Shown piece by piece: positions 35,503 to 50,170 of a stretch of 64,000 nt of DNA (positions are counted from its first letter, which is position 1; each line of letters begins with the position of its first letter). The notes under the pieces are model-generated. The model was not told the DNA's origin, searched no databases, and saw only the letters and a program-made list of their open reading frames with translations. Both the position numbers and the translations under genes were made by a program. This stretch comes from Dermacentor variabilis (Eukaryota > Arthropoda > Arachnida > Ixodida > Ixodidae), in contig NC_134573.1 in the NCBI RefSeq assembly GCF_050947875.1, positions 32,237,615 through 32,301,614 on the forward strand, written 5' to 3'.

Positions 35503-38500
35503 TCGTCAGGAGACCGCCTGTGCAAATCAAGACGAGGCAACCCTTTTGAAGCGCTGCAGCGAGAGCGCGCAGCTATATATGCGCACGAAGTGTTATGCGA
35601 CGCGTCTCGGTTTTCGAACAGTGTATGGCGAGCAGCGTAATCGTCAGGAGACAGCCTGTGCAAATCAAGACGATGCAACCCTTTTCTAGCGCCGCTGCGA
35701 GAGCGCGCAGCAATATATCGCGCACGAAGTGTTATGCGACGCGTCTCCGTTTCCGAACAGTGTATGGCGAGCAGCGTAATCGTCAGGAGACTTTTCTGAA
35801 ACTGACACGCGTCGTATAACACTGCATGTGCAAGTCAAGGCGATGCCACCCTTTTCTAACGTTGTAGCGAGAGCGCGCAGCGACATATGGCGCCCCAAGG
35901 GTTATGTGACGCGTGTCAGTTTCAGAAAAGTCTTTATTGCGAGCAGCGTAATCGTCAGGAGAGTGCCAGTGCAAATCAAGGCGATGCAACCCTTTGCTAG
36001 CGCTGCTGCGAGAGCGCGCAGCAATATATCGCGCACGAAATGTTATGCGACGCATCTCTATTTCCGAAAAGTGTATGGCGAGCAGCGTAATCGTCAGGAG
36101 ACTGCCCGTGCAAATCGAGACGATGCAACCGTTCTCTAGCGCTGCAGCGAGAGCGCGCAGCGATATATGCGCACGAAGTGTTATGCGACGCGTCTCGGTT
36201 TTCGAACAGTGTATGGCGAGCAGCGTAATCGTCAGGAGACAGCCTGTGCAAATCAAGACGATGCAACCCTTTTCTAGCGCTGCTGCGAGAGCGCGCAGCA
36301 ATATATTGGGCACGAAGTGTTACGCGACGCGTCTCCGTTTCCGAACAGTGTATGGCGAGAAGCGTAATCGTCAGGAGACTTTTCTGAAACTGACACGCGT
36401 CGTATAACACTGCATGTGCAAATCAACGCGATGCCACCCTTTTCTAACGTTGTAGCGAGAGCGCGCAGCGACATATGGCGCCCCAGGGTTTATCCGACAC
36501 GTCTCACTTTCAGAAAAGTCTTTATTGCGAGCAGCGTAATCCCAAGGAGACTGCCTCTGCAAAGAAAGATGATGCAACGCTGTTCTTGCTCTGCAGCGAG
36601 AGCGGGAAGCGATATATCGCGCCCCAAGTGTTATGCGACGCGTCTCCGTTTCCTAAAAGTGTATTGCGAGCAGCGTAATCCCCAGGAGCCTATACTTCTG
36701 CAAATCAAGGCGATGGAACCCTTTTCTAGCACTGCTGCGACAGCGCGCCGCAATATATCGCGCACGAAGTGTTATGCGACGTGTCTCCGTTTCCGAACAG
36801 TGTATGGCGAGCCGCGTAATCATCAGGAGACTGCCTGTGCAAATCAAGACGATGCAACCCTTTTCTAGCGCTACAGCGAGAGCGCGCAGAAATAAATCGC
36901 GCATGAAGTGTTATGCGACGCGTCTCCGTTTACCGAACAGTGTATGTCGAGCAGCGTAATCGTCAGGAGACTGCCTGTGCAAATCAAGACAAGGCAACCC
37001 TTTTGAAGCGCTGCAGCGAGAGCGCGCAGCTATATATGCGCACGAAGTGGTATGCGACGCGTCTCGGTTTTCGAACAGTGTATGGCGAGCAGCGTAATCG
37101 TCAGGAGACAGCCTGTGCAAATCAAGACGATGCAACCCTTTTCTAGCGCTGCTGCGAGAGCGCGCAGCAATATATCGCGCACGAAGTGTTATGCGACGCG
37201 TCTCCGTTTCCGAACAGTGTATGGCGAGCAGCGTAATCGTCAGGAGACTTTTCTGAAACAGACACGCGTCGTATAACACAGCATGTGCAAATCAAGGCGA
37301 TGCCACCCTTTTCTAACGTTGTAGCGAGAGCGCGCAGCGACATATGGCGCCCCAAGGGTTATGTGACGCGTGTCAGTTTCAGAAAAGTCTTTATTGCGAG
37401 CAGCGTAATCGTCAGGAGAGTGCCTGTGCAAATCAAGGCGATGCAACCCTTTGCTAGCGCTGCTGCGAGAGCGCGCAGCAATATATACGCACGAAGTGTT
37501 ATGCGACGCGTCTCCGTTTTCGAACAGTGTATGGCGAGCAACGTAATCGTCAGGAGACTGCCTGTGCAAATCAAGACTAGGCAACCCTTTTGAAGCGCTG
37601 CAGCGAGAGCGCGCAGCAATATATCGCGTATGAAGTGTTATGCAACGCATCTCTGTTTCCGAAAAGTGTATGTCGAGCAGCGTAATCGTCAGGAGAGTGC
37701 GTGTGCAAATCAAGGCGATGCAACCCTTTTCTAGCGCTGCTGCGAGAGCGCGCAGCAATATATGGCGCACGAAGTGTTATGCGACGCGTCTCCGTTTCGG
37801 AACAGTGTATGGCGAGCAGCGTAATCGTCATGAGACAGCCTGTGCAAATCAAGGCGATGCAACCCTTTTCTAGCGCTGCTGCGAGAGCGCGCAGCAATAT
37901 ATCGCGCACGAAGTGTTATGCGACGCATCTCTGTTTCCGAAAAGTGTATGGCGAGCAGCGTAATCGTCAGGAGACTGCCTGTGCAAATCAAGACGATGCA
38001 ACCGTTCTCTAGCGCTGCAGCGAGAGCGCGCAGCAATATATCGCGCACGAAGTGTTATGCGACGCATCTCTGTTTCCGAAAAGTGTATGTCGAGCAGCGT
38101 AATCGTCAGGAGAATGCCTGTGCAAATCAAGGCGATGCAACCCTTATCTAGCGCTGCTGCGAGAGCGCGCAGAAATATATCGCGCACGAAGTGTTATGCG
38201 ACGCGTCTCCGTTTACCGAACAGTGTATGTCGAGCAGCGTACTCGTCAGGAGACTGCCTGTGCAAATCAAGAAGTTGCAACCCTTTCCTAGCGCTACAGC
38301 GAGAGCGCGCAGAAATATATCGCGCATCAAGTGTTATGTGACGCGTCTCAGTTTCCGAACAGTGTATGTCGAGCAGCCTAATCGTCAGAAGACTGCCTGT
38401 GCAAATCAAGACGAGGCAAGCCTTTGATGCGCTGCAGCGAGAGCGCGCAGCGATATATGCGCACGAAGTGTTATGCGACGCGTCTCGGTTTTCGAACAGT

Positions 38501-41500
38501 GTATGGCGAGCAGCGTAATCGTCAGGAGACAGCCTGTGCAAATCAAGACGATGCAACCCTTTTCTAGCGCTGCTGCGAGAGCGTGCAGCAATATATCGCG
38601 CATGAAGTGTTATGCGACGCGTCTCCGTCTACCGAACAGTGTATGTCGAGCAGCGTAATCGTCAGGAGACTGCCTGTGCAAATCAAGACGAGGTAACCCT
38701 TTTGAAGCGCTGCAGCGAGAGCGCGCAGCAATATATCGCGCATGAAGTGTTATGCGACGCGTCTTCGTTTACCGAACAGTGTATGTCGAGCAGCGTAATC
38801 GTCAGGAGACTGCCTGTGCAAATCAAGACGAGGCAACCCTTTTGAAGCGCTGCAGCGAGAGCGCGCAGCGATATATGCGCACGAAGTGTTATGCGACGCG
38901 TCTCCGTTTCCGAACAGTGTATGGCGAGCAGCGTAATCGTCAAGAGACTGCCTGTGCAAATCGAGAAGATGCAACCCTTTCCTAGCGCTACAGCGAGAGC
39001 GCGCAGAAATATATCGCGCATGAAGTGTTATGCGACGCGTCTCCGTTTACCGAACAGTGTATGTCGAGCAGCGTAATCGTCAGGAGACCGCCTGTGCAAA
39101 TCAAGACGAGGCAACCCTTTTGAAGCGCTGCAGCGAGAGCGCGCAGCTATATATGCGCACGAAGTGTTATGCGACGCGTCTCGGTTTTCGAACAGTATGG
39201 CGAGCAGCGTAATCGTCAGGAGACAGCCTGTGCAAATCAAGACGATGCAACCCTTTTCCAGCGCTGCTGCGAGAGCGCGCAGCAATATATCGCGCACGAA
39301 GTGTTATGCGACGCGTCTCCGTTTCCGAACAGTGTATGGCGAGCAGCGTAATCGTCAGGAGACTTTTCTGAAACTGACACGCGTCGTATAACACTGCATG
39401 TGCAAATCAAGGCGATGCCACCCTTTTCTAACGTTGTAGCGAGAGCGCGCAGCGACATATGGCGCCCCAAGGGTTATGTGACGCGTGTCAGTTTCAGAAA
39501 AGTCTTTATTGCGAGCAGCGTAATCGTCAGGAGAGTGCCAGTGTAAATCAAGGCGATGCAACCCTTTGCTAGCGCTGCTGCGAGAGCGCGCAGCAATATA
39601 TCGCGCACGAAATGTTATGCGACGCATCTCTGTTTCCGAAAAGTGTATGGCGAGCAGCGCAATCGTCAGGACACAGCCCGTGCAAATCAAGACGATGCAA
39701 CCCTTTTCTAGCGGTGCTGCGAGAGCGCGCAGCAATATATGCGCGCGAAGTGTTATGCGACGGGTCTCCGTTTTCGAACAGTGTACGGCGAGCAGCATAA
39801 TTGTCAGGAGCCTGCCTGTGCAAATCTAGACGATGCAACCCTTTTCAAGCGCTGCAGGGAGAGCGCGCAGCGATATATCGCGCGCGAAGTGTTATGCGAC
39901 GTGTTTCCGTTTCCGAACAGAGTATGGCGCACAGCGTAATCGTCAGGAGACAGCCTGAGCAAATCAAGACGATGCAACGCTTTTCTAGCGCTGCTGCGAG
40001 AGCGCGCAGCAATTTATCGCGCACGAAGTGTTATGCGACGCGATTCCGTTTTCGAACAGTGTATGGCGAGCAGCGTTATCGTCAGGAGACTACCCCTGCA
40101 AATCAAGACGATGAAACACTTTTCTAGCGCTGCAGCAAGACCGCGCAGAAATATAAAGCGCACGAAGTGTTATGCGACGCGTCTCCGTTTCCTAAAAGTG
40201 TATTGCGAGCAGCGTAATCCCCAGGAGCCTATACTTCTGCAAATCAAGGCGATGGAACCCTTTTCTAGCACTGCTGCGACAGCGCGCCGCAATATATCGC
40301 GCACGAAGTGTTATGCGACGTGTCTCCGTTTCCGAACAGTGTATGGCGAGCAGCGTAATCATCAGGAGACTGCCTGTGCAAATCAAGACGATGCAACCCT
40401 TCTCTAGCGCTGTAGCGAGAGCGCGCAGCAATATATCGTGCACGAAGTGTTATGCGACGCATCTCTGTTTCCGAAAAGTGTATGGCGAGCAGCGCAATCG
40501 TCAGGGGACAGCCTGTGCAAATCAAGACGATGCAACCCTTTTCTAGCGGTGCTGCGAGAGCGCGCAGCAATATATGCGCGCGAAGTGTTATGCGACGCGT
40601 CTCCGTTTTCGAACAGTGTACGGCGAGCAGCATAATTGTCAGGAGCCTGCCTGTGCAAATCTAGATGATGCAACCCTTTTCAAGCGCTGCAGCGAGAGCG
40701 CGCAGCGATATATCGCGCGCGAAGTGTTATGCGACGCGTTTCCGTTTCCGAACAGAGTATGGCGCACAGCGTAATCGTCAGGAGACAGCCTGAGCAAATC
40801 AAGACGATGCAACCCTTTTCTAGCGCTGCTGCGAGAGCGCGCAGCAATTTATCGCGCACGAAGTGTTATGCGACGCGATTCCGTTTTCGAACAGTGTATG
40901 GCGAGCAGCGTTATCGTCAGGAGACTACCCCTGCAAATCAAGACGATGAAACACTTTTCTAGCGCTGCAGCGAGACCGCGCAGAAATATAAAGCGCACGA
41001 AGTGTTATGCGACGCGTCTCCGTTTCCGAACAGTGTATGTCGAGCAGCGTAATCGTCAGGAAACTGCCCGTGCAAATGAAGACGATGCAACCCTTTTCAA
41101 GCGCTGCTGCGAGAGCGCGCAGCAATATATCGCGCACGAAGTGTTATGCGACGCGTCTCCATTTCAGAACAGTGTATGTCGAGCAGCGTAATCGTCAGGA
41201 GCCTGCCTGTGCAAATCAAGAAGATGCAACCCTTTCCCGGCGCTGCAGCGAGAGCGCGCAGCGATATATCGCGCACGATGTGTTATGCGACGCATCTCTG
41301 TTTCCGAAAAGTGTATGTCGAGCAGCGTAATCGTCAGGAGAATGCCTGTGCAAATCAAGGCGATGCAACCTTTATCTAGCGCTGCTGCGAGAGCGCGCAG
41401 AAATATATCGCGCACGAAGTGTTATGCGACGCGTCTCCGTTTACCGAACAGTGTATGTCGAGCAGCGTACTCGTCAGGAGACTGCCTGTGCAAATCAAGA

Positions 41501-44500
41501 AGATGCAACCCTTTCCTAGCGCTACAGCGAGAGCGCGCAGAAATATATCGCGCATCAAGTGTTATGTGACGCGTCTCAGTTTCCGAACAGTGTATGTCGA
41601 GCTGCCTAATCGTCAGGAGACTGCCTGTGCAAATCAAGACGAGGCAAGCCTTTGATGCGCTGCAGCGAGAGCGCGCAGCGATATATGCGCACGAAATGTT
41701 ATGCGACGCATCTCTGTTTCCGAAAAGTGTATGGCGAGCAGCGCAATCGTCAGGAGACAGCCCGTGCAAATCAAGACGATGCAACCCTTTTCTAGCGGTG
41801 CTGCGAGAGCGCGCAGCAATATATGCGCGCGAAGTGTTATGCGACGCGTCTCCGTTTTCGAACAGTGTACGGCGAGCAGCATAATTGTCAGGAGCCTGCC
41901 TGTGCAAATCTAGACGATGCAACCCTTTTCAAGCGCTGCAGGGAGAGCGCGCAGCGATATATCGCGCGCGAAGTGTTATGCGACGTGTTTCCGTTTCCGA
42001 ACAGAGTATGGCGCACAGCGTAATCGTCAGGAGACAGCCTGAGCAAATCAAGACGATGCAACCCTTTTCTAGCGCTGCTGCGAGAGCGCGCAGCAATTTA
42101 TCGCGCACGAAGTGTTATGCGACGCGATTCCGTTTTCGAACAGTGTATGGCGAGCAGCGTTATCGTCAGGAGACTACCCCTGCAAATCAAGACGATGAAA
42201 CACTTTTCTAGCGCTGCAGCAAGACCGCGCAGAAATATAAAGCGCACGAAGTGTTATGCGACGCGTCTCCGTTTCCTAAAAGTGTATTGCGAGCAGCGTA
42301 ATCCCCAGGAGCCTATACTTCTGCAAATCAAGGCGATGGAACCCTTTTCTAGCACTGCTGCGACAGCGCGCCGCAATATATCGCGCACGAAGTGTTATGC
42401 GACGTGTCTCCGTTTCCGAACAGTGTATGGCGAGCAGCGTAATCATCAGGAGACTGCCTGTGCAAATCAAGACGATGCAACCCTTCTCTAGCGCTGTAGC
42501 GAGAGCGCGCAGCAATATATCGTGCACGAAGTGTTATGCGACGCATCTCTGTTTCCGAAAAGTGTATGGCGAGCAGCGCAATCGTCAGGGGACAGCCTGT
42601 GCAAATCAAGACGATGCAACCCTTTTCTAGCGGTGCTGCGAGAGCGCGCAGCAATATATGCGCGCGAAGTGTTATGCGACGCGTCTCCGTTTTCGAACAG
42701 TGTACGGCGAGCAGCATAATTGTCAGGAGCCTGCCTGTGCAAATCTAGATGATGCAACCCTTTTCAAGCGCTGCAGCGAGAGCGCGCAGCGATATATCGC
42801 GCGCGAAGTGTTATGCGACGCGTTTCCGTTTCCGAACAGAGTATGGCGCACAGCGTAATCGTCAGGAGACAGCCTGAGCAAATCAAGACGATGCAACCCT
42901 TTTCTAGCGCTGCTGCGAGAGCGCGCAGCAATTTATCGCGCACGAAGTGTTATGCGACGCGATTCCGTTTTCGAACAGTGTATGGCGATCAGCGTTATCG
43001 TAAGGAGACTACCCCTGCAAATCAAGACGATGAAACACTTTTCTAGCGCTGCAGCGAGACCGCGCAGAAATATAAAGCGCACGAAGTGTTATGCGACGCG
43101 TCTCCGTTTCCGAACAGTGTATGTCGAGCAGCGTAATCGTCAGGAAACTGCCCGTGCAAATGAAGCCGATGCAACCCTTTTCAAGCGCTGCTGCGAGAGC
43201 GCGCAGCAATATATCGCGCACGAAGTGTTATGCGACGCGTCTCCGTTTCAGAACAGTGTATGTCGAGCAGCGTAATCGTCAGGAGCCTGCCTGTGCAAAT
43301 CAAGAAGATGCAACCCTTTCCCGGCGCTGCAGCGAGAGCGCGCAGCGATATATCGCGCACGATGTGTTATGCGACGCATCTCTGTTTCCGAAAAGTGTAT
43401 GTCGAGCAGCGTAATCGTCAGGAGAATGCCTGTGCAAATCAAGGCGATGCAACCTTTATCTAGCGCTGCTGCGAGAGCGCGCAGAAATATATCGCGCACG
43501 AAGTGTTATGCGACGCGTCTCCGTTTACCGAACAGTGTATGTCGAGCAGCGTACTCGTCAGGAGACTGCCTGTGCAAATCAAGAAGATGCAACCCTTTCC
43601 TAGCGCTACAGCGAGAGCGCGCAGAAATATATCGCGCATCAAGTGTTATGTGACGCGTCTCAGTTTCCGAACAGTGTATGTCGAGCTGCCTAATCGTCAG
43701 GAGACTGCCTGTGCAAATCAAGACGAGGCAAGCCTTTGATGCGCTGCAGCGAGAGCGCGCAGCGATATATGCGCACGAAGTGTTATGCGACGCGTCTCGG
43801 TTTTCGAACAGTGTATGGCGAGCAGCGTAATCGTCAGGAGACAGCCTGTGCAAATCAAGACGATGCAACCCTTTTCTAGCGCTGCTGCGAGAGCGCGCAG
43901 CAATATATCGCGCATGAAGTGTTATGCGACGCGTCTCCGTCTACCGAACAGTGTATGTCGAGCAGCGTAATCGTCAGGAGACTGCCTGTGCAAATCAAGA
44001 CGAGGTAACCCTTTTGAAGCGCTGCAGCGAGAGCGCGCAGCAATATATCGCGCATGAAGTGTTATGCGACGCGTCTTCGTTTACCGAACAGTGTATGTCG
44101 AGCAGCGTAATCGTCAGGAGACTGCCTGTGTAAATCAAGACGAGGCAACCCTTTTGAAGCGCTGCAGCGAGAGCGCGCAGCGATATATGCGCACGAAGTG
44201 TTATGCGACGCGTCTCCGTTTCCGAACAGTGTATGGCGAGCAGCGTAATCGTCAAGAGACTGCCTGTGCAAATCGAGAAGATGCAACCCTTTCCTAGCGC
44301 TACAGCGAGAGCGCGCAGAAATATATCGCGCATGAAGTGTTATGAGACGCGTCTCCGTTTACCGAACAGTGTATGTGGAGCAGCGTAATCGTCAGGAGAC
44401 CGCCTGTGCAAATCAAGACGAGGCAACCCTTTTGAAGCGCTGCAGCGAGAGCGCGCAGCTATATATGCGCACGAAGTGTTATGCGACGCGTCTCGGTTTT

Positions 44501-47500
44501 CGAACAGTGTATGGCGAGCAGCGTAATCGTCAGGAGACAGCCTGTGCAAATCAAGACGATGCAACCCTTTTCTAGCGCTGCTGCGAGAGCGCGCAGCAAT
44601 ATATCGCGCACGAAGTGTTATGCGACGCGTCTCCGTTTCCGAACAGTGTATGGCGAGCAGCGTAATCGTCAGGAGACTTTTCTGAAACTGACACGCGTCG
44701 TATAACACTGCATGTGCAAGTCAAAGCGATGCCACCCTTTTCTAACGTTGTAGCGAGAGCGCGCAGCGACATATGGCGCCCCAAGGGTTATGTGACGCGT
44801 GTCAGTTTCAGAAAAGTCTTTATTGCGAGCAGCGTAATCGTCAGGAGAGTGCCAGTGCAAATCAAGGCGATGCAACCCTTTGCTAGCGCTGCTGCGAGAG
44901 CGCGCAGCAATATATCGCGCACGAAATGTTATGCGACGCATCTCTATTTCCGAAAAGTGTATGGCGAGCAGCGTAATCGTCAGGAGACTGCCCGTGCAAA
45001 TCAAGACGATGCAACCGTTCTCTAGCGCTGCAGCGAGAGCGCGCAGCGATATATGCGCACGAAGTGTTATGCGACGCGTCTCGGTTTTCGAACAGTGTAT
45101 GGCGAGCAGCGTAATCGTCAGGAGACAGCCTGTGCAAATCAAGACGATGCAACCCTTTTCTAGCGCTGCTGCGAGAGCGCGCAGCAATATATTGGGCACG
45201 AAGTGTTACGCGACGCGTCTCCGTTTCCGAACAGTGTATGGCGAGAAGCGTAATCGTCAGGAGACTTTTCTGAAACTGACACGCGTCGTATAACACTGCA
45301 TGTGCAAATCAACGCGATGCCACCCTTTTCTAACGTTGTAGCGAGAGCGCGCAGCGACATATGGCGCCCCAGGGTTTATCCGACACGTCTCACTTTCAGA
45401 AAAGTCTTTATTGCGAGCAGCGTAATCCCAAGGAGACTGCCTCTGCAAAGAAAGATGATGCAACGCTGTTCTTGCGCTGCAGCGAGAGCGGGAAGCGATA
45501 TATCGCGCCCCAAGTGTTATGCGACGCGTCTCCGTTTCCTAAAAGTGTATTGCGAGCAGCGTAATCCCCAGGAGCCTATACTTCTGCAAATCAAGGCGAT
45601 GGAACCCTTTTCTAGCACTGCTGCGACAGCGCGCCGCAATATATCGCGCACGAAGTGTTATGCGACGTGTCTCCGTTTCCGAACAGTGTATGGCGAGCAG
45701 CGTAATCATCAGGAGACTGCCTGTGCAAATCAAGACGATGCAACCCTTTTCTAGCGCTACAGCGAGAGCGCGCAGAAATAAATCGCGCATGAAGTGTTAT
45801 GCGACGCGTCTCCGTTTACCGAACAGTGTATGTCGAGCAGCGTAATCGTCAGGAGACTGCCTGTGCAAATCAAGACGAGGCAACCCTTTTGAAGCGCTGC
45901 AGCGAGAGCGCGCAGCTATATATGCGCACGAAGTGGTATGCGACGCGTCTCGGTTTTCGAACAGTGTATGGCGAGCAGCGTAATCGTCAGGAGACAGCCT
46001 GTGCAAATCAAGACGATGCAACCCTTTTCTAGCGCTGCTGCGAGAGCGCGCAGCAATATATCGCGCACGAAGTGTTATGCGACGCGTCTCCGTTTCCGAA
46101 CAGTGTATGGCGAGCAGCGTAATCGTCAGGAGACTTTTCTGAAACAGACACGCGTCGTATAACACTGCATGTGCAAATCAAGGCGATGCCACCCTTTTCT
46201 AACGTTGTAGCGAGAGCGCGCAGCGACATATGGCGCCCCAAGGGTTATGTGACGCGTGTCAGTTTCAGAAAAGTCTTTATTGCCAGCAGCGTAATCGTCA
46301 GGCGAGTGCCTGTGCAAATCAAGGCGATGCAACCCTTTGCTAGCGCTGCTGCGAGAGCGCGCAGCAATATATACGCACGAAGTGTTATGCGACGCGTCAC
46401 CGTTTTCGAACAGTGTATGGCGAGCAACGTAATCGTCAGGAGACTGCCTGTGCAAATCAAGACGAGGCAACCCTTTTGAAGCGCTGCAGCGAGAGCGCGC
46501 AGCAATATATCGCGTATGAAGTGTTATGCAACGCATCTCTGTTTCCGAAAAGTGTATGTCGAGCAGCGTAATCGTCAGGAGAGTGCGTGTGCAAATCAAG
46601 GCGATGCAACCCTTTTCTAGCGCTGCTGCGAGAGCGCGCAGCAATATATGGCGCACGAAGTGTTATGCGACGCGTCTCCGTTTCCGAACAGTGTATGGCG
46701 AGCAGCGTAATCGTCATGAGACAGCCTGTGCAAATCAAGGCGATGCAACCCTTTTCTAGCGCTGCTGCGAGAGCGCGCAGCAATATATCGCGCACGAAGT
46801 GTTATGCGACGCATCTCTGTTTCCGAAAAGTGTATGGCGAGCAGCGTAATCGTCAGGAGACTGCCTGTGCAAATCAAGACGATCCAACCGTTCTCTAGCG
46901 CTGCAGCGAGAGCGCGCAGCAATATATCGCGCACGAAGTGTTATGCGACGCATCTCTGTTTCCGAAAAGTGTATGTCGAGCAGCGTAACCGTCAGGAGAA
47001 TGCCTGTGCAAATCAAGGCGATGCAACCCTTATCTAGCGCTGCTGCGAGAGCGCGCAGAAATATATCGCGCACGAAGTGTTATGCGACGCGTCTCCGTTT
47101 ACCGAACAGTGTATGTCGAGCAGCGTACTCGTCAGGAGACTGCCTGTGCAAATCAAGAAGTTGCAACCCTTTCCTAGCGCTACAGCGAGAGCGCGCAGAA
47201 ATATATCGCGCATCAAGTGTTATGTGACGCGTCTCAGTTTCCGAACAGTGTATGTCGAGCAGCCTAATCGTCAGGAGACTGCCTGTGCAAATCAAGACGA
47301 GGCAAGCCTTTGATGCGCTGCAGCGAGAGCGCGCAGCGATATATGCGCACGAAGTGTTATGCGACGCGTCTCGGTTTTCGAACAGTGTATGGCGAGCAGC
47401 GTAATCGTCAGGAGACAGCCTGTGCAAATCAAGACGATGCAACCCTTTTCTAGCGCTGCTGCGAGAGCGTGCAGCAATATATCGCGCATGAAGTGTTATG

Positions 47501-50170
47501 CGACGCGTCTCCGTCTACCGAACAGTGTATGTCGAGCAGCGTAATCGTCAGGAGACTGCCTGTGCAAATCAAGACGAGGTAACCCTTTTGAAGCGCTGCA
47601 GAGAGAGCGCGCAGCAATATATCGCGCATGAAGTGTTATGCGACGCGTCTTCGTTTACCGAACAGTGTATGTCGAGCAGCGTAATCGTCAGGAGACTGCC
47701 TGTGCAAATCAAGACGAGGCAACCCTTTTGAAGCGCTGCAGCGAGAGCGCGCAGCGATATATGCGCACGAAGTGTTATGCGACGCGTCTCCGTTTCCGAA
47801 CAGTGTATGGCGAGCAGCGTAATCGTCAAGAGACTGCCTGTGCAAATCGAGAAGATGCAACCCTTTCCTAGCGCTACAGCGAGAGCGCGCAGAAATATAT
47901 CGCGCATGAAGTGTTATGCGACGCGTCTCCGTTTACCGAACAGTGTATGTCGAGCAGCGTAATCGTCAGGAGACCGCCTGTGCAAATCAAGACGAGGCAA
48001 CCCTTTTGAAGCGCTGCAGCGAGAGCGCGCAGCTATATATGCGCACGAAGTGTTATGCGACGCGTCTCGGTTTTCGAACAGTGTATGGCGAGCAGCGTAA
48101 TCGTCAGGAGACAGCCTGTGCAAATCAAGACGATGCAACCCTTTTCATGCGCTGCTGCGAGAGCGCGCAGCAATATATCGCGCACGAAGTGTTATGCGAC
48201 GCGTCTCCGTTTCCGAACAGTGTATGGCGAGCAGCGTAATCGTCAGGAGACTTTTCTGAAACTGACACGCGTCGTATAACACTGCATGTGCAAATCAAGG
48301 CGATGCCACCCTTTTCTAACGTTGTAGCGAGAGCGCGCAGCGACATATGGCGCCCCAAGGGTTATGTGACGCGTGTCAGTTTCAGAAAAGTCTTTATTGC
48401 GAGCAGCGTAATCGTCAGGAGAGTGCCAGTGTAAATCAAGGCGATGCAACCCTTTGCTAGCGCTGCTGCGAGAGCGCGCAGCAATATATCGCGCACGAAA
48501 TGTTATGCGACGCATCTCTGTTTCCGAAAAGTGTATGGCGAGCAGCGCAATCGTCAGGAGACAGCCCGTGCAAATCAAGACGATGCAACCCTTTTCTAGC
48601 GGTGCTGCGAGAGCGCGCAGCAATATATGCGCGCGAAGTGTTATGCGACGCGTCTCCGTTTTCGAACAGTGTACGGCGAGCAGCATAATTGTCAGGAGCC
48701 TGCCTGTGCAAATCTAGACGATGCAACCCTTTTCAAGCGCTGCAGGGAGAGCGCGCAGCGATATATCGCGCGCGAAGTGTTATGCGACGTGTTTCCGTTT
48801 CCGAACAGAGTATGGCGCACAGCGTAATCGTCAGGAGACAGCCTGAGCAAATCAAGACGATGCAACCCTTTTCTAGCGCTGCTGCGAGAGCGCGCAGCAA
48901 TTTATCGCGCACGAAGTGTTATGCGACGCGATTCCGTTTTCGAACAGTGTATGGCGAGCAGCGTTATCGTCAGGAGACTACCCCTGCAAATCAAGACGAT
49001 GAAACACTTTTCTAGCGCTGCAGCAAGACCGCGCAGAAATATAAAGCGCACGAAGTGTTATGCGACGCGTCTCCGTTTCCTAAAAGTGTATTGCGAGCAG
49101 CGTAATCCCCAGGAGCCTATACTTCTGCAAATCAAGGCGATGGAACCCTTTTCTAGCACTGCTGCGACAGCGCGCCGCAATATATCGCGCACGAAGTGTT
49201 ATGCGACGTGTCTCCGTTTCCGAACAGTGTATGGCGAGCAGCGTAATCATCAGGAGACTGCCTGTGCAAATCAAGACGATGCAACCCTTCTCTAGCGCTG
49301 TAGCGAGAGCGCGCAGCAATATATCGTGCACGAAGTGTTATGCGACGCATCTCTGTTTCCGAAAAGTGTATGGCGAGCAGCGCAATCGTCAGGAGACAGC
49401 CTGTGCAAATCAAGACGATGCAACCCTTTTCTAGCGGTGCTGCGAGAGCGCGCAGCAATATATGCGCGCGAAGTGTTATGCGACGCGTCTCCGTTTTCGA
49501 ACAGTGTACGGCGAGCAGCATAATTGTCAGGAGCCTGCCTGTGCAAATCTAGATGATGCAACCCTTTTCAAGCGCTGCAGCGAGAGCGCGCAGCGATATA
49601 TCGCGCGCGAAGTGTTATGCGACGCGTTTCCGTTTCCGAACAGAGTATGGCGCACAGCGTAATCGTCAGGAGACAGCCTGAGCAAATCAAGACGATGCAA
49701 CCCTTTTCTAGCGCTGCTGCGAGAGCGCGCAGCAATTTATCGCGCACGAAGTGTTATGCGACGCGATTCCGTTTTCGAACAGTGTATGGCGAGCAGCGTT
49801 ATCGTCAGGAGACTACCCCTGCAAATCAAGACGATGAAACACTTTTCTAGCGCTGCAGCGAGACCGCGCAGAAATATAAAGCGCACGAAGTGTTATGCGA
49901 CGCGTCTCCGTTTCCGAACAGTGTATGTCGAGCCGCGTAATCGTCAGGAAACTGTCCGTGCAAATGAAGACGATGCAACCCTTTTCAAGCGCTGCTGCGA
50001 GAGCGCGCAGCAATATATCGCGCACGAAGTGTTATGCGACGCGTCTCCGTTTCAGAACAGTGTATGTCGAGCAGCGTAATCGTCAGGAGCCTGCCTGTGC
50101 AAATCAAGAAGATGCAACCCTTTCCCGGCGCTGCAGCGAGAGCGCGCAGCGATATATCGCGCACGATGTG
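34480..50170. repeat. About 6.8-kb block repeated at 8,886-bp offset
   Basis: 34.48-41.28 kb and 43.37-50.17 kb share the same monomer succession, including the marker series 35788-36376-37245-39360, which recurs as 44674-45262-46131-48248 (spacings 588, 869 and 2,115-2,117 in both). The offset changes from 8,886 to 8,888 near 39196, where the first copy lacks two bases (CGAACAGTATGG for CGAACAGTGTATGG). Confidence 0.85.
39607..43774. repeat. Tandem duplication of a 2,084-bp block (15 monomers)
   Basis: 39607-41690 and 41691-43774 are adjacent copies, recognised by rare variants such as GCGGTGCTGCG, AGTATGGCGCACAGCG, GCAATTTATCGCG and the subfamily A monomer with CCCCAGGAGCCTATAC. 2,084 is 15 x 139 minus 1; there is no marker inside. 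Confidence 0.85.
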
